Translations under genes and position numbers: made by a program
The notes under the pieces: generated by a model
Databases searched by the model: none
What the model was told of the DNA's origin: nothing
What the model saw: only the letters and a program-made list of their open reading frames with translations
Origin: Toxorhynchites rutilus septentrionalis
Taxonomy: Eukaryota > Arthropoda > Insecta > Diptera > Culicidae
NCBI RefSeq assembly: GCF_029784135.1
Contig: NC_073744.1
Span: forward strand, 78,967,935 to 79,031,934
Length of the DNA: 64,000 nucleotides
Reading direction: 5' to 3'
Shown: positions 32,443-45,449 of the stretch, one piece after another
Position numbering within the stretch: position 1 is the stretch's first letter
Layout of the letters: each line of letters begins with the position of its first letter

Positions 32443-32935
32443 GGTCTTCGTAGCCACTTGGTGACGCGTTCGCTTACCAAGCGATCGATCGTGAGTTCAA
32501 ACTCAGGGCCCTCAATTGACCTTCTTTGTGTTGTTATAGAATTGCTACGTCCACGCAACCATCATCAGCGATGGAAATCGATCCACGGTGGAACTAAGAT
32601 CGATTCATCCATACAACTGCTCTGCTCTGCAAGAAACATCGGGTTGCTGTTCTATAAATAGCCCAACAATGATCAATATCAACTGTCTCCGCTGTCCGGT
32701 CTGCTGAACAATGGATGAACAGAAAGAATAACCTTACGCCTAAATGGCTACTACTGTGTAATTTATCATAAAGTAATGGAACAGAAAACTTAACGCCTAC
32801 ATGGTTACTACTAATTACTGTGTAATTCACAATTTATAGAAACATTAACATATGTACATGTACACGATTAAACCCGGCTCTGTTACAGCTAAATGCTAAT
32901 GAGCCTAATAAATAAATGGGATAAAAAAAACAAGC
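32443..32935 (+). mobile_element. tRNA-derived SINE, family 1, copy d
   Basis: Plus strand. The head TCTTCGTAGCCACTTGGTGA (box A-like), CGCTTACCAAGCG hairpin and GAGTTCAAACTC (box B-like) at 32446-32510 are followed by the family body and the tail ...AATGAGCCTAATAAATAAAT. It is the clearest copy for deriving the family consensus. Confidence 0.88.
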
Positions 32936-33044
32936 CTTTCTACCTTTCCAACAAGCTATAGTCTGACTCGATACAATTAATACAACTAGAACTACGCGCT
33001 TACAACGACACCTCGCGGAAATACCGCAGGACTTTTTTGACAGC

Positions 33045-33047
<3 letters not shown>

Positions 33048-33092
<45 letters not shown>
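33048..33092. repeat. (TA)n microsatellite
   Basis: About 22 TA units. Confidence 0.95.
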
Positions 33093-33095
<3 letters not shown>

Positions 33096-33180
33096 AAATT
33101 CTCCAAATTATATCCAGTAATAACTATCTATGTCATCTAGATCCACATATCAATTCGTTCCGATATAATTGCCGAGAATA

Positions 33181-33486
33181 TCATTCATTGCTCTCTGGAA
33201 TGTAGCAGGGGCCTGTTTTTTCGATATGTTTTGGGTCCATTGGTATCTGGTGGAACCCAGATTTCAAATCAATTGTTGAAAAGTATTCGGATTTTCCCAG
33301 AGAATTAAGGATTTCTTCAATTTGGGGCATGGGATATTTGTCGTCGATGGTATGTTCATTCAACTTCCTATAGTCGATTACAACTCTTACTTTCTTTTTG
33401 CCAGATGCGTCTATCTTTTTTGGCACGACCCAAATAGGTGAGGAGTATGGACTTTTAGATGGCCGAATAATACCATTGTCTAGCAT
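33181..33486 (-). pseudogene. gypsy 1 reverse transcriptase, N-terminal part
   Basis: Reads [20 protein letters not shown], then [20 protein letters not shown] and [17 protein letters not shown], the fingers and motif A of a Ty3/gypsy RT, then diverges and ends. The YxDD box, RNase H and integrase are absent. Upstream codons (to about 33600) continue the same domain with a frameshift near 33620. Confidence 0.88.
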
Positions 33487-33759
33487 TTCTTGGATCTGTT
33501 CTTGAACGTCTCGTTTGAAATAATGGGGGTATCGGTAATTCTTTGTATAGATAGGTAGATCGTTTGGTTGCTGAGGTGGAAGAAAGTCTTTCTCTATGTT
33601 TCTACAAGACTGTTTGATTTTCGTAGAGGACTTTAATTAATTTTGATTTTTCTAGTGGGGATAGGTGATTCTTTCTAATGATATTGTCAATTTCTTTCTC
33701 GGATATGTTCTCCGTAGGTTTTATCGGGAAGGGGGAAATAGTTTCAAAGTTGTTAACGG

Positions 33760-34557
33760 TTAATTCAGTTGTTTTGGTAAATTCGTGGGGTTTTTATATG
33801 CAGAAACGATGTTTATAGTAGTTTTATTGCCTTGCGCTCTATAGAGTCCAGGTTGAATAAAGGTCTTCTTATAAAGTTTTTGATATGTGGGAACTAACCA
33901 GTCACCGTTGTTTTTGGTTTCTATTGTTACGGAATGATTATAAAGTTGTTTTGAAGGGTGGAATTTCGCATATGAATATTGTTTATCTGATAGTGTTAAG
34001 GTTTCATTTTCGTAGTTTATGTGAGCTTTTAAGTTTGCTAATGATTCTGATCCTATCAGACCGTCGAAAAAATAATGGAATTTCAATATGTAAAACGGAA
34101 TCGGTTTGAACGCGCCATTGAAAAGGTCTATTCGTCCTTTTTCCTTCACACTGTTGGTTCCGCAAACACTTTTGATTTTTGTGTCTGGTACTGTACTAGT
34201 TTTCTGTAGGATACCTGGTGCAATGATATTCTTGTTTGATCCAGAATCTATAAGGATGTTTAAAAACTTTTTGGTTTGTGGATGTTTCAGTTTTAGATAG
34301 GGAAGATAATTTAAGTTAGATTTTGATTTGTGGACCCCGAGTGAAACTTTAAGTCTAAGTGTTCTCGTGGTATTTTCTGTTAAAATTACCGGGTGAGTCA
34401 TAGTTATTTCTTTAGATCTGAATTTACACAGAAAAGCATAGGCGTCTTCTATGTCCTTTGGTCTCGCTGCTTGGGCGTAGCCAAAGTAAGGTTCGGATAA
34501 ACCAGCAATAAAAGCTGCTAACCCGTCCTCTTCAATGAATTCAATCATAATTTCCAA
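33760..34557 (-). pseudogene. gypsy 1 gag end and protease
   Basis: The N-terminal part (FIEEDGLAAFIAGLSEPYFG) is the end of gag; near 34250 FLNILIDSGSNKNII is the aspartic protease active site (D-S-G in place of D-T-G). This frame is separated from the preceding gag frame by a frameshift near 34550, and stops intervene before the RT frame. Confidence 0.8.
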
Positions 34558-35347
34558 TTTATTCGGTATCTTTCATTCTGTTTGGCTAATGTTTTTATGT
34601 TTTGGATTATTCCCTTCGATTTGTTGTAATATTTGGCGATGCTCATATCTTTGGTCATATTGCATTGCCATAGCTGGCATTTGTATGTAGAAAGCTCTTG
34701 ACGATCACCAAGAGCATTCTTCAGTACTTCTGCTATACTTTCAAAACTGTCAGGGTTACCTGCAAGACATATTATGTCTTTTGCTTTCCCCTGTACTTTG
34801 TTGATTACCGCGGTGGTGTACATTTTGTATTGTTGTGGCGTAACAAGGGATCGAAAAGCATCTAGTGTTTCGTTCGCTGTTGTTAGCCATGCGTTTAATT
34901 GTTTCTGGTTGCCGTCAAAAGTCGGGATTATTTTTATTGGGTCGGGAATCTTGCATAACATCTCGAAGCTGATGGCTTGATTTTGAATTTGTTCCACGGT
35001 AGGTTGTACAAAAATGGGTTGTGCAATGGTAGCTTGATCTACCTGCATTGGGTTATTTAAGCGTGTTTCGATTTGTTGGAACATTTTGTCATGTTCTTTT
35101 TGTTTAGCAGAGAATTCATCCATCATTTCTATAACTCTGCATTTTGCGCACTAAATTGTTCCATATTTGGGCCTTCGTTTAGTGAAAGGTTGTCAATCGA
35201 TGGAACTTCTTTGATTGGAATGTGAGCTAAATCCCCTGAATCAATAGAGGAGATGCTTTCTTCAGAATCTGAAGGTTCGCAATTACTGCGCCTCACGTTT
35301 CTAAGAAAATCGCGGGTTTTCTTCAGAGCAGTTTTTGTCTTTGGCAT
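34545..35347 (-). pseudogene. gypsy 1 gag
   Basis: ATG at 35347. The first 72 codons (basic, then Ser/Glu-rich) end at a frameshift near 35130. The second frame (35126-34545) carries the capsid-like region: IPTFDGNQKQLNAWLTTANE, then a CQLWQ...IAKYYNKSKG segment. The layout matches gag of element 2 (FDGNPVKLHSFIRSIEN there). No zinc knuckle is seen, as in other errantivirus gags. Confidence 0.8.
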
Positions 35348-35382
35348 TAATAAGGCCGTTAAATGTGAAACAAATTAAAGCA

Positions 35383-35603
35383 CACACGTTCTCTTAGAAC
35401 TCATGTGGCTCCAGATTTGTCTGCAATTGTGTTATTTAAAGACGCACACGTTCTCTTAGAACTCGTGTGGTGTCTAGAATTGTGTTTCTCTTAGAACACC
35501 ACAATTCTGGATGGAGTAGGATTTCACTTAGAACACTCCTTCCTCCGGGCAGTTAGTGACAATTGAAAATTATGTCCGAGTCTCTCTCTTAGAACGGACT
35601 CGG
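35383..35603 (-). other. array of five hairpins sharing a GTTCTAAG core
   Basis: In element sense each unit has a loop or loop-flank GTTCTAAG[A/T]GA held by a different stem: 35576-35603 (CCGAGTC/GACTCGG), 35513-35539 (GGAGT/ACTCC), 35476-35508 (AGAATTGTG/CACAATTCT), 35445-35469 (CACACG/CGTGTG), 35383-35407 (CACATG/CGTGTG, one G-U). It lies between the putative splice donor (35690) and the gag ATG (35347), so only in unspliced RNA, where retroviral packaging signals lie. The function is inference. Confidence 0.7.
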
Positions 35604-35688
35604 TGCACGAAAAAAAAATATTCCACTGACCGCGGCAAGTTAATTTCTTTATAGCGTAAGGGGGATTTAAAGAAGAGAAAAAAAACTT

Positions 35689-35691
35689 ACC
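35689..35691 (-). promoter_or_regulatory. putative 5' splice donor of gypsy 1
   Basis: Minus strand reads ATTGCAAAG|GTAAGTTT, a good donor in the leader downstream of the PBS, where errantiviruses splice to make env mRNA. Confidence 0.5.
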
Positions 35692-35756
35692 TTTGCAATC
35701 GTGTCTTCTTATATAGTTGCTGGGCAACGTTCGGGTTTTTTAAAAAACTAACACTT

Positions 35757-35766
35757 GACTGCGCCA
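35757..35766 (-). promoter_or_regulatory. gypsy 1 primer binding site (tRNA-Ser type)
   Basis: Minus strand reads TGGCGCAGTC, complementary to the 3' end of tRNA-Ser, the primer of 17.6/297-type errantiviruses. Same core as the PBS of element 2. Confidence 0.8.
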
Positions 35767-35873
35767 GGTCCTAACTAGAACTAACTAGATTTTATTTCCC
35801 AAAAGCTTTTATTAATCACAAAACACTTCGTCAGCATTCCATGCCGTTGTTGTTGTCCGTATATATATATATA

Positions 35874-36251
35874 AGTTAACGACGAAACTGCAAACCCAAC
35901 TTGGAAACAAACGCCAACCGCCCCAAGCGTGTATCTCGCTTCATCAGCAGCATCAAACCTCCCACGAATAAACATCCCGTCAGCAACGCGGCCAGCCAGC
36001 CAGCCAGCCGTTCAACTATCAACGAATAACGCACAATCAGATATTCCGTCAACAAGGTGTCATATTCCGCCAGCTACCCAACTATCGATGGAATGCGCAG
36101 CGAGACCGTTGTATGCTTAGTTTAGTAAACAAGATTAGGGAAGTTATAAAAAGGCTTCAACAATTTGAATAAAGAGCATTATAGTAGTAAACGTCGAGGA
36201 ACGTAGTCGAGTAGTTTTTTAAAAACCCCGAAAGGCCATCGAAGGTCTTGA
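35874..36251 (+). repeat. gypsy 2 5' LTR
   Basis: Starts AGTTAACGACGAAACTGCAA, the AGTTA start typical of errantiviruses; ends AAGGTCTTGA. It contains TATAAAAA at 36145-36152 and AATAAA at 36168-36173, the likely promoter and polyadenylation signals. Part of it is also coding when placed at the 3' end, as the env C-terminus. Confidence 0.95.
36145..36152 (+). promoter_or_regulatory. TATA box in gypsy 2 LTR
   Basis: TTATAAAAAGG in the 3' third of the LTR, followed 16 bases later by AATAAA; repeated in the 3' LTR at about 43254. Confidence 0.6.
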
Positions 36252-36252
36252 T

Positions 36253-36263
36253 TGGCGCAGTCG
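36253..36263 (+). promoter_or_regulatory. gypsy 2 primer binding site (tRNA-Ser type)
   Basis: TGGCGCAGTCG begins two bases after the 5' LTR and is complementary to the tRNA-Ser 3' end including CCA. Confidence 0.88.
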
Positions 36264-36463
36264 TGCGGATTAATCTCGTGTTTTCGAATCGCAATCGAGC
36301 GCCCGCGAGTGAATATCGAGGACTTGAATTCGTTACCGAGAAAAATCCGTGAACCGAAAGATAACTTTAGTGAACCCCGAAGTGAAGTGTATTTCCAAAA
36401 CGGACATTGAAACAGCAATATAAGTGTACTGGAGCTCTTGGATCCGAGCGAACATCGGAAATC

Positions 36464-36469
36464 AGGTAA
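36464..36469 (+). promoter_or_regulatory. putative splice donor of gypsy 2
   Basis: ATCAG|GTAAGC with GT at 36466-36467, upstream of gag. Pairs logically with the acceptor before env at 41513. Confidence 0.55.
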
Positions 36470-36656
36470 GCTTTTCCTATTTTTTTAGAAAACTAACACA
36501 AAATCAACTGTGAAAATATTAAAAATAAAAAAAAAATTAATGAAAAAGTGATTAAGCGTTGTTAACAAGTGTCAAAATACATATTCAAATTATACAAAGC
36601 GAGAAAAAAATTATTGATTGTGTTCTAGTGCTAAGGAAAAATTAAAAATAATTAAA

Positions 36657-38064
36657 ATGAGCCATCTTCACCAACAAGTTGCCGATTTGCAATAAGAGTT
36701 GGCAAATCGAGATGAATTAATTCATCAATTAAGAGTTGAAGCGCAAGGCGCTGCCGAAGCTGTTAACGCAGCTCGAGCAGCACAAGCCGAACACGCAGCG
36801 CAAGCAGAACAAGCTGAACAAGCAGCGCAAGCCGCGAACGAAGCCGCCGCCGCCCAGGCAGCAGCAGCAAACAATGTAATTAGAGGACAACAAATTGAAA
36901 GTGTCCTCAAATCCCTACAAACACCGCAAATTCTCCGGGACCTACCGTCTTTTGACGGCAATCCCGTAAAACTTCACTCCTTCATACGATCAATCGAAAA
37001 TCTCATCCCAATAATTGATTCTGTGCGAGGAACGAATATGCACACTATTTGGACCCAAGCCATTAGATCAAAAATTGTCGGTGATGCCGATAACGTTTTA
37101 GAACTATACGGCACAAATTTAGAATGGAGAGAAATTAAATCGAATTTAATTACTCATTACAGCGACCGAAGAGATGAAATTTCTCTTACTAGAGATCTCT
37201 TTGGAATCAGTCAAATTGGATCAGTTGAGGATTTTTATGGGAAAATATCTCACATTGTATCATTGTTAGTAAATTTGCTGAATATAAACGAACTGAACGT
37301 GCAAGTGAAAACTGCCAAAAATTTATTTTACCAACAAATGGGTTTGAAAGTCTTTTTGTCAGGCTTGAAAGATCCATTAGGTCCAATTATACGTGCGCAA
37401 GCTCCCCGAAATATGAAAGAAGCTTTACGGCTATGCTTAGAAGAAAAGAATTATCATTTTGGGAAATATATTCCTAAACCTCAACCTCCACCAATTCCCT
37501 CGAAACCTAATTCACAATATCCACCAAACCATAATGCAAAATCTTTCCCTTCATATCCAATCCAATACAGAAAACCGTTCCCACAATTTCCCCCGAGACA
37601 AAACCATAACCCCTTCCAACAATACACAGCAGCAAAATTTCCAATACAAACCCAATCCATTTAACATTCAAAAACCCCAGAACACACTTCAATTTCCCCA
37701 AAATCAATTTGTAAACAAAAATGCATTTGTTCCAAGACATATACCACAACCAAGGCCAATACCTATGGAAGTTGATCCATCGATAAGATCGCGGCGAGTA
37801 AATTATATAAACAGGCCGAATTACCAAATTCCAGAAGAAAACGCTGAAAATAAAAATTATCCACTCGAGTTCAATGATCATGAATATGATCAGCAGCAAT
37901 ATTATTACGAACATACAGAAGAAGAAAATATGCCAGGGTCACAACAAAATCAAACTGATGATACTGCAGAAATGACGAACGAGCCGATAGCTGAACAACA
38001 AGACGATAACGAAACTGATGATTTGAATTTTCAGACGGTCGAATATTCACGGCCACCAACATAA
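36657..38064 (+). pseudogene. gypsy 2 gag, one nonsense codon and one frameshift
   Basis: ATG at 36657; codon 13 is TAA (36693-36695). After it the frame is open to about 37620: an Ala/Gln/Glu-rich coiled-coil-like segment (residues 20-65), a capsid-like region with LPSFDGNPVKLHSFIRSIEN and YGKISHIVSLLVNLL, and a Pro/Gln/Asn-rich tail. A frameshift near 37610-37640 puts the remaining tail (Gln/Asn-rich, then acidic with EEENMPGSQQNQTDDTAEM) in another frame, ending at 38064. No CCHC knuckle. A stop this early could be bypassed only by downstream initiation or readthrough. Confidence 0.88.
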
Positions 38065-41000
38065 ATAATTTCATCCCATATATCGTACTTGAAACAACAA
38101 AAGGTCCCCTACGGTTCCTTATCGATACGGGAGCCAATAAAAATTACATCGATCCCAAGTACGTTAATATTGACAAATGCAAAATCACAGCACCAATGCG
38201 CATCCGAAATGTAAGCGGTACGCACAAAATAAATCGATATGCCAAACTTAATCCTTTCCCACAAATTAAGGGAATATAAAAACAAACATTTTTCGTATTT
38301 CGGTTCCATTCATTTTTCGATGGACTAATTGGATATGAAACCTTGAAAAATGTAAAAGCAAATATTCTGACCGAAACTAACGAACTACAATTTCCCGATG
38401 GAAAAATTAAAATGTTTCGAAAATATCCAGATATCAAGAAGGTCCATCTAAATTCAAATGAAACTAAAATAATTAATCTCACAATAGATACCGAAAACGG
38501 AGACTTTTTTATCGAAAGTGATTATTTCATTCAACCACAAGCAGTAATTCATTCCGGATTATACAGTATATCAGACAAAAACGCTCGTGTTGTGATTACA
38601 AATTATTCAAACGAGCCATGCTCGATTAATCTAGACAAAACATTTTTGACACCAGAGATCAACAATTTTGAAACAGGGCATAGAAGTGCATGTCCATCAG
38701 GCGAAGTCATGAAAAAATCCCTTTTTGAGCAACTTAGAGTTTCGCACTTAAATGATGAGGAGCGAAACAAACTTTTAAAATTAATTCATAAAAATGAGGA
38801 TGTATTTTTCATTGAAGGCGAGAATCTTACTTTTACTAGTGCCATTAAGCATGAAATAAAAACAAAGGATGATTTGCCTATACATTCTAAATCATACCGT
38901 TACCCATTTTGTCATAGGGAAGAGGTACAGCGACAGATTTGCAAAATGCTTGAGCAGGGCATCATCCAACATTCCAGTAGTCCGTGGACGTCACCTGTGT
39001 GGATAGTCCCGAAAAAAATGGATGATTCCGGACACAAAAAGTGGCGCCTAGTAATAGATTACAGAAAATTGAATGAAAAAACGGTTGATGACCGTTATCC
39101 GATACCCAATATCACAGATGTTCTCGACAAGTTGGGACGTTGTATGTATTTCTCAACTTTAGATCTTGCTTCCGGCTTTCATCAAGTCGAAGTAGAGAAA
39201 AAGGATATTCCTAAAACTGCATTTAGTGTCGAAAACGGGCACTATGAGTTTTTGAGAATGCCGTTCGGGTTGAAAAATGCACCTTCCACGTTCCAGCGCG
39301 TAATGGACAACGTGCTAAGGGAACATATTGGTGTCATCTGCCTCGTATACATGGATGACATCATCGTTTTTTCAACTAGCCTCACAGAGCATCTTGACAA
39401 TTTGGCGAAAATATTTGCAACTCTTCAGAGACATAATTTGAAAATACAATTGGACAAGAGTGAGTTCCTTCATAAGGAAGTTGCTTTCTTGGGCCATATT
39501 GTAACGTTCGATGGAGTTAAACCAAATCCGGATAAAATTGATATCATTCGGAAATGGCCTATCCCAAAAAATGAAAAGGAACTTCGAGGTTTCCTAGGTA
39601 TACTAGATTACTACAGAAAATTTATTCGAGATTTCGCTAAAATAGCAAAACCCCTCACAAATGCTTTAAGAAAAGGAGAATCGATTACACACTCAAAAGA
39701 ATTTGTTACTACTTTTGAGAAATGTAAAACAATTCTCTCTGGAAGTGATATTTTACAATATCCTGATTTTTCAAAACCATTCATATTGACATCAGACGCT
39801 TCTAATTTCGCCATTGGAGCCGTTTTATCGCAAGGTCCTATTGGAAGCGATAAACCAGTAGCCTTTGCTTCCAGAACATTGAATAAGTCTGAAGAAAAGT
39901 ACTCCACAATTGAAAAGGAGCTTCTAGCAGTGGTATGGGCGTGTAAATATTTCCGGCCATATCTTTATGGACGCAAATTCATTTTGTACACCGATCATAA
40001 ACCCCTTACTTATGGTTTGAATTTAAAGGACACCAACAACAGATTAGTTCATTGGCGTCTCTCTTTAAGTGAATTTGATTACGAAATTAAGTATCGACCA
40101 GGAAAACAGAACACTGTTGCTGACAGTCTTTCTCGAATACGAAACGAATTGAATGTAAACGAAAATGATTCCTCTGATGACATAAGCATGCACTCAGCTG
40201 ATACGGACGACTCTGAATTTATCAAATGTACAGAACTACCACTGAACACATTTAGTAACCAGATTGTTCTCAAAATTGGTCCAGATGAACCTGACAAATA
40301 TGAACAAATTTTTCCAAAAGTATTCCGAAGAACAATAACTAAGGTTGGTTTTGGAGTCCCAATACTAATTAGGATATTCAAAGATTACATGGATCTAAGG
40401 CGCGTTAATTGCATACTTTGTCCAGAAAATTTGATAAACAGTATACAGATAGTATATAAAAAATATTTCAGCAGATGCAAATCATTCAAAATAGTTATAA
40501 CCCAAAAATTTTTAATCGATTTAAAAACGCCGGAAGAACAAAATCTAGTGATTGAACAAACACACGAATCAGCTCACAGAGGTGTTTGGGAAAATAAAAC
40601 ACAAATTTCGAAACGTTATTTCTTTCCAAAAATGAAATTCAAAATTCAACAATTCATTAAAGTTTGTGAAGTATGCAATGTCAATAAATATGATAGACAT
40701 CCATATAAAATTCATCTTAGTTCTACACCACACACTAAAAAACCCTTTGAAATAGTGCATATTGACATTTTTTTGAGTCAACCCTTTATATTCTTATCAG
40801 CAATTGACAAATTTTCCAGGTTTGGAACATTAATTCCTATAAAATCAAGAACAATTACAGATATAAGGAAAGCCTTGCTCAAATTATTCTCCACATATGG
40901 TACACCTGGATTGATAGTAAGTGATAATGAACCGGCTTTACGTTCCGCAGAAATTAGAGGATTAGCTAGTAATTTGAATGTCCAGATGCATTTCGTGCCC

Positions 41001-41489
41001 GCGAATCATAGTGAAAGCAACGGACTGGTCGAAAGGTTTCACTCAACCATAGCTGAAATCTTTCGATGCATTAAACCTCAATACACAAATCTAAACAATA
41101 AAGAAATTTTCCTAATAGCTTGTACTCTTTACAACAATACAATACATTCAGCTACAAGATTGAAACCTAGAGAAATATTTTACGGTTTGAAAGATGGACA
41201 CGAACGGCCTCTCGACATTGATTTAATGCTAGAAGAAAAGAACAAATTCTATGATGAGGTTATTTTGGCGAATGAAAGAACGCAAAATAAAAATCTAACC
41301 TACCATAATAAAGGTAGAGAAATACAACCTCCCATAGAAGAAAATAAAACAGTTTATAAACTGATTCAAGGAATTAAAGGAAAAACTAAAGAAAAATATC
41401 ACCTGACCAAAGCTATTGAGGACAAAGGAAGAGTAATTCTCGATAGGTCTGGACGGGAAATTCATAAAGAGAATATTAAAAGAATATGA
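38023..41489 (+). pseudogene. gypsy 2 pol: protease, RT, RNase H, integrase
   Basis: The frame is -1 relative to the end of gag and overlaps it by about 14 codons, as in errantiviruses. Protease FLIDTGANKNYID (about 38120) is followed by an in-frame TAA at 38277; downstream the frame is open for more than 1,060 codons. [64 protein letters not shown] (39345). RNase H: LTSDASNFAIGAVLS, then YTDHKPLTYGL. Integrase: zinc finger HESAHRG...CEVCN, then HIDIFLSQ, VSDNEPAL and SNGLVERF as D,D,E. All catalytic motifs are present. The chance of such a long frame surviving indicates recent activity. Confidence 0.95.
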
Positions 41490-41499
41490 ACTAATATCT

Positions 41500-41513
41500 T
41501 TTTCTATTTTCAG
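41500..41513 (+). promoter_or_regulatory. putative splice acceptor for env mRNA
   Basis: Pyrimidine-rich CTTTTTCTATTTTCAG ends at 41513, one base before the env ATG (41515). Confidence 0.6.
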
Positions 41514-42982
41514 GATGGACGTTTCATTAATCATTATCCTACTGTTCCTTCCCTTTTCCCACAATAAATTTATCCAATTACACGATATCACAAATAATCC
41601 TGGAGCGCTAACTTTCACACAGTAGATTTGCAAGAATTAGGAGTCACAATTGAAATACTGGAAAATTTAATACTGAAGGTTAATAGTTCAACAGGTGATT
41701 TTTCTAGGCTTATTTATATCAAGTTTAAGGAAATTAATAATACATACAAAGCCCTTCTCCCAATCATTCAAAGAAACAAAAGATCAATCGAAACATTAGG
41801 CAGTGTTTTAAAATTTGTTACAGGCAATTTAGACGCTGAAGATTTACGACACATTAATTCAAACATAGATGCTATTAAAAGATCTGAAAACAAACTAATG
41901 GAACAAAATAATAAACAGATTGTAATGAACCAAGAATTCAAAAATCGTAAACAAACATTGACAAATGTAATAAAACAGCATGAAAATGTCATATTAAAAT
42001 TGAATACACAAAAAGGATATGTAATTACAGAAAACACTAAAATTTCCATACTTTTTCAGTTAGACATGGTGTTACAAACACTAAGAACAATAGAAAATAC
42101 GATAGCACTTGCCAAATTAAATATTGTAACCAGACAGTTATTAACGATCAATGAACTTAAAATTGTAGCCGAACAATTAAAACAAGCAAATGTTAAATTA
42201 GACAGTTTAGAAGATGCATACAACTACCTCTCGATAACTGTGCTTTACCATGGACGCCATCTCATCATTAGCATCGACATCCCAAGGGTATCACCCATAA
42301 TTCACGAAAGAATGATTATCGAAGAACTCCCAATCTTAAATAAAACCGTCAATATTGATCACCAAACAGTTCTAGTGCATTCCAACGAAACAATGGCAGT
42401 CTTAGCAGAGTTTGAACAAATAGCCAAAATCCATATTTATAAACGAAACCAATTGTTGAATATTACCAACGACTTGTGTGTTGCACCTTTAGTTCGAGGA
42501 CGAAGTGGGAAATGCCCCTTCAAAGAAACACCACCCACAACAGAATATAAACTTCTGACTTATGGAACATTAGTAGTCAAAGCTACGTTAGAAAACGTTG
42601 TGATGAGCAGTACTTGTGGTATAAACCGAAAAGAACTCAAAGGCAACTACCTTATCATATTTCAAAATTGCTCTGTAATTATTCAGGACAGGCTATTCGA
42701 AAATCTAGAATTGCACTTCAACCACCCGATTATTTCACCTCTCGAAATAAATCAAATAGAAGAAACCTCATTAGAAAAATACTACAACACTTCATACTTA
42801 CATGAAATGCACATTGAAAACAGAAAGCATTTGGATTCGCTGAAAATACACAATTTTTCATCGATTGGAGCAATGTTTGCCTTAACCATGATAATCATCC
42901 TTGTTACAATCTACAGAAGACGCAACGCGATAGCAACATTTTTTATAAGACGCACGGGACGTGCTTCTCTTGGGGATGGAGT

Positions 42983-43956
<974 letters not shown>

Positions 43957-45449
43957 TAGGGTTGGAGAAAAAGAAATGTCGTATTTCTGATCGATATTTG
44001 ACGCTTTATTTAACATACATAAAATTATCCAATTTAAGTCAAATATGCGCCGTTTTGTTCGCAAACTTGTTGTCATTTAGAAGGCAACTTCATTATCACG
44101 TCGTCGGCCATGTTCAGCTGTCATTATGCTCTCAAATGTCATCATATTGTTAATAAAGTTGACCGTGTAAGGTCCGCTTTACGCTAAGCAAACGTCAAAC
44201 ACAAACGATAATGAGTGGATTTTGGATGTTGGATGGATTTTTTCTTACTATGTAATAATTCAAATGTAATTCTCAAATGAAGTGATAGTGAAACCAAGGG
44301 ATTCCAAAGAAGCAATTGTGATGTTTATTTTATAGTTATATCATCAGTGCATCAAGCATTTCAAGGTATTAGAACAAATTGTCCGAAATATGATGTTGTC
44401 CGAAATATGATTCAGAACGGTATCACCAAGAGCGTTTTGCATGAACCGGAAGAGGTGATAATCACTTGGAGCCCGGTCCGGACTATACGGTGGGTGCAAT
44501 AGGACATCCCATCCGAGCACCCGTAGCATCTGGCGGATCATCAAAGATGTGTGAGGCCGAGCGTTGTCCTGGTGGAAAATAACACCATTCCTATTGATCA
44601 TTTCTGGCCGCTTCTGGTCAATCGCCTGCTTCAAACGGTCAAGCTACTCACAGTAGAGAACTGAGTTGAGGGTCTGGTCATAGTTGAGCAGCCTCTAGTG
44701 GATTATTCCCTTCCAATCCCACCAAACACACAGCAAAACCTTCCATGCCGTCAATCCGAGCTTGGCGATGGTTTGGGTCGGCTCACCGCGCTTCGACCAC
44801 GACTTTTTTCGCTTTAGGTTGTCGTACGTGATCCACTTTTCATCACCACTTCTTCAAAAATGGTTCGAGTTCGTTCCGTTTCAGCAGTGCATCGCAGGCG
44901 TTGATTCGGTCTAAAAGATTTTTTGCGTCAACTCGTACATCCAGCTTTTTTGGAATCAAATCTTCTGCAAATGGTTCCAAACGGTTTTATGGTCTATACC
45001 CAGTTCCTGGCTAATCGAATGGTCACATGCCGGTCTACTTGGATGATTTCAACGATTTTATCGGTTTCCACGACGATTGGCCTACCAGTACGGGGTGTAT
45101 CTTCGACAGCCACTACACCTGAACGAAATCGATCAAACCAACGCTGTGCTGTGCGAATCGGGTCCATAAACTACACGAATCTTTTCGGCCGCCTTCTTTG
45201 CAGTTTTACCCCGCAGGTAGTTAAAATGTAAAACATGGCGAATTTCTTGCTTGGTGGACTCCACCTTTGACGCGCTATAACTTGAGACTGAAAAGGACAA
45301 TCACAACACTGTCAAAACGACACTTGTAGCACAGATTGTCGTCTTTAAATAGCCGTAGCCGTATGACCCGATGCGATAAGTACAACACAAAATATGTTTA
45401 AGTGTTGCCATATATTGACAATATACGAAATGTTTTTTCCCCAACCCAA
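43957..45449 (-). mobile_element. mariner element B (same family as A), with a foreign block
   Basis: Ends GGGTTGGAGAAAAAGAAATG (left) and CATTT...CCCCAACCC (right, 45440s), with TA outside. About 320 bp at 44095-44410 do not match copy A and replace the transposase C-terminus and 3' UTR; TGTCCGAAATATGAT is duplicated at its right edge (44380 and 44397). The right 250 bp preserve the 5' UTR and N-terminal codons missing from copy A. Confidence 0.85.
44405..45275 (-). pseudogene. mariner transposase (copy B), multiply broken
   Basis: N-terminal codons near 45270 (primer of the HTH region) are followed by frameshifts and small deletions at about 45160, 45010, 44930 and 44850, the last removing part of the first catalytic region. 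The frame 44344-44634 keeps GVIFHQDNARPHTS (second Asp) and HPPYSPDRAPSDYHLFRFMQ (third). It then runs into the foreign block. Confidence 0.85.

Larger units (their letters stand above)
33195..35870 (-). mobile_element. gypsy/errantivirus-like element 1, 3'-truncated and decayed
   Basis: Minus strand. From high to low coordinates: LTR remnant (about 35768-35870), PBS (35757-35766), leader with splice donor and hairpin array, gag, protease, start of RT. It ends inside RT at about 33200; the rest of pol, env and the 3' LTR are missing. The LTR is cut on its upstream side by the TA tract and gypsy element 2. Confidence 0.85.

Noticed and set aside
32446..32512. Possible tRNA gene
   Set aside because: No proper acceptor stem; followed by the family 1 SINE body found in four places.
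35929..36120. 63-codon frame in the 5' LTR
   Set aside because: It is the copy of the env C-terminal frame; no start signal or promoter places it in an mRNA of its own.
38030..38040. GAATTTTC as the -1 frameshift site of gypsy 2
   Set aside because: It fits the overlap position but the heptamer G AAT TTT does not follow the X XXY YYZ rule well; not listed as a feature.
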